Notes under the pieces: model-generated
Told to the model about the DNA's origin: nothing
What the model saw: only the letters and a program-made list of their open reading frames with translations
Databases searched by the model: none
Position numbers and translations under genes: made by a program
NCBI GenBank assembly: GCA_021604265.1
Contig: BQIY01000160.1
Span: 1-5,905, forward strand
DNA length: 5,905 nucleotides
Direction: 5' to 3'
Origin: Nitrospirales bacterium
GTDB taxonomy: Bacteria > Nitrospirota > Nitrospiria > Nitrospirales > UBA8639
Shown: positions 1 to 5,439 of the stretch, piece by piece
Numbering within the stretch: position 1 is the stretch's first letter
Layout of the letters: each line of letters begins with the position of its first letter

Positions 1-315
1 ATCAAAACCTGAATTCGATGAATCCATCAAATTCGCCATTCTTGGGTCAGCCGCGACCTTTTTATTGGCTAAATCACGTGCCTCACGAGATTCAAATACC
101 ACCCATCCAAACACAATGGTTTCACCCTCCGTTGCGGCTACGAGATCAGTGAATGAGCGCGTTCCCTCAAGTCTCAAGTCGTCGCTGACATATTCCCGGT
201 ATTCGAGCGCGCCGTGTTCCTTCCAAATATCTGCAACCGCTTCAACAAGACGCTTATACTCGTCTAGGCGATCGCACGAAATGGGTAAAATAAATCCGTC
301 GATATAGTGAGCCAT
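1..315 (-). CDS. DUF1428 family protein (YbaA-like), 3' end off window
   Basis: Small cytosolic protein of the DUF1428 family, whose biochemical role is not established; the fold is a dimeric alpha-beta barrel-like domain. The frame reads through to base 1 without a stop, giving 105 codons; E. coli YbaA has about 117 residues, so only about a dozen C-terminal residues should be missing. Family features seen from the start: MAHYIDGFILPI at the N-terminus, WKEHGALEYREYVSDD around residues 31-46, ETIVFGWVVFESREARD around 65-81, then NKKVAADPRMANLMD, matching the family's conserved 'DPRM' segment. The ATG at 315 is supported by GGAG (bases 321-324) with a 5-nt spacer. There is no co-directed partner within 220 bp upstream, so it is probably transcribed alone. 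Family assignment is by recall of YbaA; a function is not inferred. Confidence 0.85.
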   Translation of the reverse strand, partial: MAHYIDGFILPISCDRLDEYKRLVEAVADIWKEHGALEYREYVSDDLRLEGTRSFTDLVAATEGETIVFGWVVFESREARDLANKKVAADPRMANLMDSSNSGFD

Positions 316-425
316 ACTTGCTCCGATTAGTGACAATTCCTCTTAGCCGGAAAGCGACTATTTGTCTCGAAAAAAATCAGCGAAACGCACCTCTATCGAA
401 TAAGCCGCGAATACCCGCTTCCGGT

Positions 426-447
426 CGAACTCGAAAAGCCGAGTTCG
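426..447. repeat. Perfect 8-bp stem hairpin (CGAACTCG / CGAGTTCG)
   Basis: CGAACTCG at 426-433 and CGAGTTCG at 440-447 pair perfectly around a 6-nt loop (AAAAGC), with three further G-T wobble pairs possible outward. It lies in the gap between the DUF1428 gene and the beta-barrel gene, both minus strand. No T-run follows on either strand, so it is not a classical intrinsic terminator. It could be an operator, a processing site or part of a short repeat family; the sequence alone does not decide. Confidence 0.5.
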
Positions 448-474
448 GTTAAGTATGGTCATTTGCCAATACGA

Positions 475-516
475 ACATGGGAAAATGCACAGCCAAAAGC
501 CCGTGCTTTCCCATGT
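475..516 (-). terminator. Strong hairpin after the beta-barrel gene, terminator-like
   Basis: ACATGGGAAA (475-484) pairs with TTTCCCATGT (507-516), and GCAC (487-490) with GTGC (503-506). This gives a 14-bp stem with a 2-nt bulge and a 12-nt loop. It starts 24 bp beyond the stop codon of the minus-strand beta-barrel gene, the usual place for a transcription end. The weak point is that the minus strand past the stem (TCGTATTGGC) lacks a T-tract, so termination may be inefficient or the hairpin may act mainly as a 3' stabiliser. Confidence 0.5.
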
Positions 517-539
517 CCATAACTTGGATACGCGTACGA

Positions 540-1148
540 TTAGAATGTATATCTGACCCCAACAAGGAAGTTTATGGAAGAGGCATCCGCATTTTGATTT
601 GAGTTACCCACTTCCACGCCACCCCTGTTACGCTTCCAGGCCATTTCTCCATTGAGCATTAACCCTTCTTTAATCGTCTCTAAGGGAAAATTTACTCCTC
701 CGGCAAGACGCCATGCGAATGTAGTATCGAGATCGATATCGACGACTCCTGAGTCCTCGTCAAACGCATTTACGTTCATTCCTATAGCCGTAGAAAGATA
801 AGGGAAGACTGACGAAGAGGGTTCTAAATGCCATATGACCATCGGCATAAGTGAGATCGTATTTAAGCTGCCAATATCATTACCACTCTCATTTTCGAAA
901 GAACGGTTCTCCCACTCCACAAAAAATCCTGCCGATAGCAACGAGCTGAGGCCATAGGACACTTGGGCGTTGAGCACTGGTCCAATAGCGCCGTCGGTTC
1001 CCTCGATAGCTTCCTGGGATAATAGACTCAGACCCGTATTAAATCCTGCCGTCCATCTTCCTTCTTCGGCATGAACCACTCCAAGACTGCTTAGACAGAT
1101 CACAAGAATACACATCACAAAAAAACGATACAAATACATTTGCTGCAT
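540..1148 (-). CDS. Small outer-membrane beta-barrel protein
   Basis: A 202-residue exported protein predicted to sit in the outer membrane. Residues 1-27 form a signal peptide: a short N-region, a hydrophobic stretch FFVMCILVICLSSLGVV, and a signal-peptidase-I-type VHA site before EEGRW. The mature part has about eight alternating amphipathic segments (roughly 31-43, 54-66, 68-80, 96-108, 115-126, 143-153, 162-173, 190-202), fitting an 8-stranded OmpW/OmpX/OmpA-type barrel. It ends in VGVRYTF; a C-terminal Phe with preceding aromatic and hydrophobic residues is the signal read by the BAM complex. Acidic, Asn/Ser-rich loops lie between strands. The ATG at 1148 has AAGGAG (1155-1160) with a 6-nt spacer; the Met at codon 4 is a weaker alternative. 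The ligand or transport role cannot be told from sequence. A hairpin follows the stop. It is not obviously linked to neighbours. Confidence 0.85.
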   Translation of the reverse strand: MQQMYLYRFFVMCILVICLSSLGVVHAEEGRWTAGFNTGLSLLSQEAIEGTDGAIGPVLNAQVSYGLSSLLSAGFFVEWENRSFENESGNDIGSLNTISLMPMVIWHLEPSSSVFPYLSTAIGMNVNAFDEDSGVVDIDLDTTFAWRLAGGVNFPLETIKEGLMLNGEMAWKRNRGGVEVGNSNQNADASSINFLVGVRYTF

Positions 1149-1160
1149 GGGTCTCTCCTT

Positions 1161-2007
1161 AATTTAGGGATAAGTACATGGAAGGTTCTATCAACCCCCA
1201 ATATTATTAGAGGAATTTGAATGAAGCCATTAGAAAATACGTGCAGTAACTTAGCACTTCTTTTATGCAGTTTTAAACTTCTGACATCTGAAAGTTCAGT
1301 GGTTGAATGATGTTTGTTGCTTTCTGAAAAGACCATTCCAAAGGTAAAAGCTACTCAGATACTATGTCGCAAAAGTGGGACAAGATGGAGGACTTTTATT
1401 GTGTCAATATAGCATTCAGGGACTTTTGTGAGTAGGTAAATGTGCCGTTCTCCATGTGCGAAGCGAGAAAGCAAGGGGTGGCTATAGCTGGCACCATATC
1501 CTTTCAACGTTTCCAATAGTGCATCCCGCTATTTTAGCTCTTGCATTCAAGTGTTCTGCCTAACCCTGTCTGATTGTGGAAAATATTCTGTCTAAGTGTA
1601 TGGATTTGAATGCAACAAGGTATTGGAATATGGATTGAATTGAGAAAAGATGCGAGAGGCGTTAACGATCGGAAAACCCAATAAAACTAGGGGTAATAGG
1701 AATGCGCCAGAAATATTTTCCATAATTGGCATTGGTCTTGCTGTGTCATTTCAAACGATTGAAGAGGCTTTGCACATTCCGATTCCAGGTGAAAGTGGGA
1801 AAATATTTATAAAGGAAAAACGAGTTCATCTTAGACCTTTTGGTTCTTCGCTTTAAAGCGTGTTGGAGATAACAGTTCTGATATTTTTCGAAAATGAGAA
1901 ATGGCCTCGTCTGGCCAACTTCTGGAAAAGGGGAATACCTATGAGCAAATAGCGAGTGCTAACACTGGTAGTGTGGGATCGAATATCAACTACACAGAAG
2001 GACAACA
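1161..2007. other. Long intergenic region without a convincing gene
   Basis: About 850 bp separate the start of the minus-strand beta-barrel gene from the start of the plus-strand lyase gene, so both promoters should lie here. It is more AT-rich than the lyase gene. The longest plus-strand frame that could be a gene is 1650-1856 (68 codons, beginning MREALTIGKPNK), but it has no proper ribosome binding site (GAGAAAAG abuts the ATG) and no family resemblance that I recognise. The minus-strand frame 1115-1336 overlaps the signal-peptide coding region and is probably spurious. Structures worth noting are an inverted repeat at 1541-1615, a direct repeat TTCTGYCTAA at 1554 and 1586, a perfect palindrome TTTTCGAAAA at 1885-1894, and alternating AGTG/CACT arms at 1955-1973. 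No confident -35/-10 pair was found for either gene. Confidence 0.6.
1541..1615. repeat. Perfect 10-bp inverted repeat with 55-bp spacing
   Basis: TTGCATTCAA at 1541-1550 is exactly complementary to TTGAATGCAA at 1606-1615. The interval contains a direct repeat, TTCTGCCTAA (1554-1563) and TTCTGTCTAA (1586-1595), offset by 32 bp, which is about three helical turns. The pattern could be paired binding sites for a dimeric regulator or the footprint of a short mobile element. It is upstream of both divergent genes but distant from each start. Confidence 0.45.
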
Positions 2008-2011
2008 ATGA
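1901..2011 (+). other. 36-codon frame with helix-turn-helix-like segment, possibly a regulator remnant
   Basis: The frame opens with ATG at 1901, directly after an in-frame stop (1895-1897), and ends with TGA at 2009-2011, overlapping the lyase ATG as ATGA. Its residues 8-21 read LLEKGNTYEQIASA, which resembles the first helices of the helix-turn-helix in TrpR/YerC-like regulators (pattern 'LLxxGxTYxxIAxxTGxS'). A TG follows shortly after, but the recognition helix (STATISRV-like) is not intact. There is no Shine-Dalgarno before 1901 and no upstream extension, so this is either the remains of a decayed regulator gene or a chance match. If translated it could couple to the lyase, but the lyase has its own AAGGA. 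Confidence 0.25.
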
Positions 2012-4413
2012 CATCAAGACGGCTCATGCAACATTCGCTTCTTTGGATCCTCCTCTGCTCCATCGTATGCATCACTGCCCTCGCACAAGCTGCCCCTACT
2101 ATCCCGGCCTTTCCTGGCGCGGAAGGCTTTGGCGCACAGGCCGTTGGCGGGCGTGGCGGGACCGTCCATCTCGTGACCAATCTCAATGACCGGGGGGCAG
2201 GGAGCTTGCGCGCCTGTGCCGAGGCGTCCGGGCCGCGAACGTGTATTTTTCGAATCGGTGGTACCATCGAATTTGATTCGCCTATCGTTATTACCAATCC
2301 CTTTATCACCATTGCCGGTCAAACAGCCCCCGGTGATGGCATTACCTTACGAAATAAAAATAACACGAAAGCGCCGATCGAAATCTGGACCCATGAGGTC
2401 ATCATTCGTTATCTCCGCTCACGGCCAGGGCCCTCACCGCAAGGAACCGAAAACGGACGCGGCGTCACTATTGCTAATAGCAACCCGACCATCAAACCCC
2501 ACAATATTATCATCGATCACTGTTCCTTTAGCTGGTCCACCGACGAACTGGTGATTATTTGGTACGATGCGCACGATGTCACCTACCAATGGAATGTCAT
2601 TTCCGAAGGCCTGATGTGTTCGACTCACAATGATGTGCTGAACGAACCGGAACGTTGTGATGGCAGCTTTGACCCTATTCACGGGCACAGCTTTGGCGCG
2701 CTTGTGGGCGGAGGAATCGATTTGAATGGGGATGGCGACTACGACAGAGGCTCAGGCCCCAAAAACATCACCTTCCACCACAACCTTTTTGCACATAATG
2801 GGGCGAGAAATCCTCTGATTAAAGCTAGTGGCATTGCCCAAGTCGTCAACAACGTCATGTACAACCCAATGTGGTCCGGGTCTCAAACAACCGACAAACA
2901 TAATATTTCAACCATCAACTATGTCGGCAATTATTTCAAACCAGGCCCAAGCTCTCGCCCCGGGCACTACATGATCTCAGCAAAAGAAGAAACGGGCTAT
3001 GGGATTGAGCTCTACCTCAAAGACAACATCGGCCCCAATCGTCCCACAAACGATCTGGACGAGCTGTTAGTCGTCAAACCACGGAGTCACCCCATACAAA
3101 CATTAAGCAAACATCCTGCGCCAACCATTACCACGCACAGTTGTGACTCTCTCACCAATTGCGAAGCCTACGATGTCGTGCTCCAACAGGCTGGGGCGAA
3201 ACATGGCGTCTCCCCTGATGGCACCTACTTCGCTCGACCCGATGCCGTCGATAAGCGTATTGTCGCTGAAGTGAAAACAGGGACCGGACGGATCATCGAT
3301 GCCCCCTCCCTCAGTCGTTGTTACGGCCCCTATTGTGAACGGTATTTAACACCCAGCGACTATACCCAACACGGCATTTCCGACCCTATTGGGTCGGATG
3401 GATGGCCGATTGTCAACAACGGTACGCCGCCGACAGATACCGATCAGGATGGCATGCCTGATAGCTGGGAACACGTGTATGCATTTGACCCGAATGATGC
3501 CTCCGACGGAGTTCAGGATGCAGACATTGATGGGTATACCAATCTTGAAGAGTATCTGAATAGTACCAACCCTCGACCAGAGGATTGGTCTCCGTCTGGC
3601 GATACAACGCCTCCCGTCCTTTCAAACATACAAGTTACAAATATCACTGACAATTCAGCAACTATTACTTGGAATACCGATGAAGCCGCTGACTCAACCG
3701 TGGCATACGGACTCCAGAACACCTATACGGATACACCAACGAGTAGAAATCTCCTCACCGTACATAGTGTGACGTTGACCGGCTTGCAACACTCTACTGT
3801 GTACCAGTATCAAGTCAGCTCAACTGATCAAGAGGGAAATACGGCGACTTCTGAGAGTTTAACTTTTACCACGAATGCGGCAGAACCAACGCCTGAAGGA
3901 AAAATATTAACCAGCCAGGTTACAGCTTCGAGCGATGACGCCGAAGAGTCGGACTCCGGAAAGATCCAACGTACAAGTTTCGACTTAGATCTAGGAGATA
4001 AAAATGTTGGCATTCGCTTTCAAGAAATCAACATTCCACAGGGCGCGACGATCAAACATGCGTATATTCAGTTCACAGTGGATGAAAAAGGAAAAACCCG
4101 TGCGAACTTTCGCATTCAAGGACAAGCCCATGATAATGCTCCTGAGTTCGATAGGCAGAGACACTATATTTCTACACGACCTTTGACCTCAGCTCGCGTT
4201 GATTGGGAAACGCCTGTATGGAATACCATTGGAGCTGCCGGATTTGACCAACGTACACCTAACCTTGCTGCCATTGTGCAAGAAATCGTGAATCGTCCAG
4301 GATGGATGGCCAATAATAGCCTTGCATTCATTATTAATGGTAGCGGTCATCGAGAAGCAGATTCCTATAACGGAAGAAAAAAGAAAGCTCCTATTTTACA
4401 TGTGGAGTATTGA
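2008..4413 (+). CDS. Secreted multidomain pectate-lyase-like protein (PL1-type beta-helix, calcium loops, FN3, C-terminal beta-sandwich)
   Basis: An 801-residue exported protein, likely cleaving uronic-acid polysaccharide (pectate-like) by beta-elimination. Residues 1-28 are a signal peptide ending ALAQA. Residues about 30-465 form a right-handed beta-helix of pectate-lyase type: FPGAEGFGAQAVGGRGG (35-51), VTNLNDRGAGSLR (56-68), TIAGQTAPGDGI (101-112), VIIRYLR (131-137), IIIDHCSFSWSTDE (167-180), HHNLFAHNGARNP (257-269). Asp170/Asp179 are candidate calcium ligands and Arg267 the candidate catalytic base; PL1's RxPxxR appears as R267-N-P-L-I-K272, with Lys at the second position. Residues 238-249 are an EF-hand-like insert. 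Residues 477-488 (DTDQDGMPDSWE) and 504-515 (DADIDGYTNLEE) are calcium loops of thrombospondin-3/dockerin type. A fibronectin-III domain spans about 532-622, and a C-terminal domain about 632-801 resembles DNRLRE/CBM96-type beta-sandwiches. The start at 2008 has AAGGA (1998-2002), spacer 5. Substrate is inferred from fold only. Confidence 0.88.
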   Translation: MTSRRLMQHSLLWILLCSIVCITALAQAAPTIPAFPGAEGFGAQAVGGRGGTVHLVTNLNDRGAGSLRACAEASGPRTCIFRIGGTIEFDSPIVITNPFITIAGQTAPGDGITLRNKNNTKAPIEIWTHEVIIRYLRSRPGPSPQGTENGRGVTIANSNPTIKPHNIIIDHCSFSWSTDELVIIWYDAHDVTYQWNVISEGLMCSTHNDVLNEPERCDGSFDPIHGHSFGALVGGGIDLNGDGDYDRGSGPKNITFHHNLFAHNGARNPLIKASGIAQVVNNVMYNPMWSGSQTTDKHNISTINYVGNYFKPGPSSRPGHYMISAKEETGYGIELYLKDNIGPNRPTNDLDELLVVKPRSHPIQTLSKHPAPTITTHSCDSLTNCEAYDVVLQQAGAKHGVSPDGTYFARPDAVDKRIVAEVKTGTGRIIDAPSLSRCYGPYCERYLTPSDYTQHGISDPIGSDGWPIVNNGTPPTDTDQDGMPDSWEHVYAFDPNDASDGVQDADIDGYTNLEEYLNSTNPRPEDWSPSGDTTPPVLSNIQVTNITDNSATITWNTDEAADSTVAYGLQNTYTDTPTSRNLLTVHSVTLTGLQHSTVYQYQVSSTDQEGNTATSESLTFTTNAAEPTPEGKILTSQVTASSDDAEESDSGKIQRTSFDLDLGDKNVGIRFQEINIPQGATIKHAYIQFTVDEKGKTRANFRIQGQAHDNAPEFDRQRHYISTRPLTSARVDWETPVWNTIGAAGFDQRTPNLAAIVQEIVNRPGWMANNSLAFIINGSGHREADSYNGRKKKAPILHVEY

Positions 4414-4424
4414 GCTGAAAGATA

Positions 4425-4459
4425 ACCCTTCTGGCTTTTTACATAAAAGCTAGAAGGGT
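4425..4459 (+). terminator. 15-bp stem hairpin downstream of the lyase gene
   Basis: ACCCTTCTGGCTTTT (4425-4439) pairs with AAAAGCTAGAAGGGT (4445-4459) around the loop TACAT, with a single G-T wobble in 15 pairs. It begins 11 bp after the lyase stop codon. The plus strand beyond the stem reads GTTGTCTGAG, without a T-tract, although the ascending arm itself ends in TTTTT. It probably ends or stabilises the lyase transcript. No gene points toward it from the right within 400 bp. Confidence 0.65.
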
Positions 4460-4463
4460 GTTG

Positions 4464-4879
4464 TCTGAGAAAAGAGGTTAAGTCGCTTGTTTCTTAATGT
4501 TGACTCGGTTCTCGTATGCTTCATTCCCCGGCCCATCCCTATATGAATGGAAATGTGCTAGCGCCGATGTTCATATTTCCTATGCTTCTCGAATTGCTCA
4601 TATTGAATACGAATGGACCAATTTGATTCAGACAGGCCTTGCTCACAGCCCACCACGGTCAGATTTTTGCTCAACTCAACGACTACTATCAGCAAGAAAA
4701 GATGCTCACACAAAAAAGACTTGCTCAGGATGGGAAAGGGGATGTGAAGCATGGACCACTTGCAGTTTGCTTCTAGAGTGCTTAAAACCTCTCCAATTAC
4801 CAGCCTTGAGATAGGCAGCGCCTTTCATCGGCAGAGCTGCCGGCCTTTTCTCTAATATCTTGTGGTGCGCCAATTGAGA
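4464..4879. other. Intergenic region with a possible coding remnant (4627-4776)
   Basis: This gap lies between the lyase terminator and the broken SRPBCC gene. The longest plus frame, 4497-4814, does not look like protein. In another plus frame, bases 4627-4776 encode a 49-residue stretch with coding-like character: RQALLTAHHGQIFAQLNDYY, followed by QQEKMLTQKRLAQDGKGD, then a TAG at 4774. The same frame upstream (from ATG 4543) is hydrophobic and ends at a TGA at 4624-4626, just before it. The two parts may be a small gene split by a stop or a frameshift. I recognise no family, and there is no ribosome binding site for the downstream part. It is best treated as a possible pseudogene fragment or chance open frame. 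Confidence 0.3.
4814..4853 (+). terminator. Plus-strand intrinsic-terminator-like hairpin with T-rich tail
   Basis: GGCAGC (4814-4819) pairs with GCTGCC (4836-4841), and inside it GCC (4820-4822) with GGC (4830-4832), leaving loop TTTCATC and a 3-nt bulge AGA. The stem is followed by GGCCTTTTCTCT, a fair T-rich tail on the plus strand. Its location, after the possible coding remnant at 4627-4776, suggests that something was once transcribed rightward here. It also sits 27 bp beyond the 3' end of the minus-strand SRPBCC pseudogene and may limit transcription in both directions. Confidence 0.45.
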
Positions 4880-5300
4880 CTACTGGTGCTGAAATGGCTG
4901 GCCTTGCCCGGTCTCAGCGTATAGTTTAATACTTGCCCTTAAAAAGTGATCCCACCCCGCTTCGCACGAGTCCATCATGCTGGAAATCAAGATTGACGCG
5001 GCTTTCTGAATTGGGGGTGATGCGCCATACCATAGATGTCCCATTCCACTCGTCATGTCGCGTAAGCTTGTCGGATGCATGATATTGCTCGACCACACGC
5101 CAGCGTACTTCGCGATTTAGGTCGAGCATTTCAACCTTGATGCGATTAAATGTCTCTCCGAAGCGAACAACAAATTCCGTCCCGACCAAGGATGCATCTT
5201 CGGCGGCCGTCGTCCACCAGCCCCCAAGTTCGCTTGTTAATGCTCGGTACACAGTCTCGGCTGAAGCATCGATACACACACTTTTCGAATAGCTTTTCAC
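4880..5300 (-). pseudogene. SRPBCC/AHSA1-family gene disrupted by a frameshifting deletion
   Basis: Members of this family (START-like, Aha1 C-terminal-like fold) are small cytosolic proteins with a hydrophobic ligand cavity; the ligand here is unknown. The frame from GTG 5300 runs KSYSKSVCIDASAETVYRAL, ELGGWWTT, EFVVRFGETF, EQYHASDKLTRHDEW, LDFQHDGLV (to residue 112), then continues out of register to a stop at 4926. The expected C-terminal part lies in another frame: CEAGWDHFLRASIKLYAETG and QGQPFQHQ, bases 4966-4883, stop at 4880-4882. Intact relatives, as I remember them, have about eight residues (like PELECYDI) between HDGLV and CEAGWDHFL. Loss of 26 bp would account exactly for both the gap and the register change, and restoring it gives 148 codons plus stop, a normal length. 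The GTG start has a strong AAAGGAG; an upstream ATG at 5357 has no spaced ribosome site. A truncated 124-residue product may still be made. Confidence 0.82.
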
Positions 5301-5307
5301 TAGATAT

Positions 5308-5314
5308 CTCCTTT
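5308..5314 (-). promoter_or_regulatory. Ribosome binding site AAAGGAG that decides the GTG start at 5300
   Basis: On the minus strand AAAGGAG is followed by the 7-nt spacer ATATCTA and then GTG, an optimal arrangement. The alternative ATG at 5357 would add 19 residues (beginning MSREKYALLE) that do not belong to the SRPBCC fold, and its GGAG lies only 1-2 nt from the ATG. The GTG start is therefore preferred. Confidence 0.75.
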
Positions 5315-5420
5315 CGAAACGCTTAGGCTCTAGTAAGGCGTATTTCTCACGAGACATTCTCCGTTTTCTCGCCAGTTATTTGTGCGTAGGGCGCGGACTG
5401 TGTGGCAACCGCTTGTTCGA

Positions 5421-5439
5421 TAAAAGGGGTCGGGAGTCT
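5421..5439 (-). repeat. Candidate RAYT-linked end motif (GACTCCCGACCCC) directly after the transposase stop
   Basis: Immediately past the RAYT stop codon the minus strand reads AGACTCCCGACCCCTTTTA (positions 5439-5421). I remember similar GGGGTCGGGAGTC-type strings beside RAYT-like genes in environmental genomes, which would make it an element end or part of a REP-like unit. Only one copy is visible in this window and the remembered association cannot be tested here, so the call is tentative. A weak hairpin could alternatively form further downstream. Confidence 0.25.

Noticed and set aside
65..307. 80-codon plus-strand frame opposite the DUF1428 gene
   Set aside because: Ser/Arg-rich shadow of the minus-strand DUF1428 coding sequence.
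448..454. GTTAAGT as an integron attC core (GTTRRRY)
   Set aside because: No matching RYYYAAC partner at a suitable distance, and the second GTTAAGT near 4477 also lacks one; a 7-base degenerate motif is expected by chance.
1167..1194. TTGATA-16 bp-TATCCC as promoter of the beta-barrel gene (minus strand)
   Set aside because: Transcription would start at about 1160, inside the Shine-Dalgarno, leaving no usable leader.
1650..1856. 68-codon plus-strand frame
   Set aside because: No usable ribosome binding site, no recognised domain, AT-rich gap context; kept only as a note in the intergenic entry.
1986..2322. Two minus-strand open frames antisense to the lyase start
   Set aside because: They lie wholly opposite the signal peptide and first beta-helix turns of a well-supported gene, and are Pro/Arg-rich in the manner of shadow frames.
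5384..5413. GTAG followed by GCGG...CCGC as a REP element
   Set aside because: The stem would be only 4 bp with a 12-nt loop, too weak to separate from chance.
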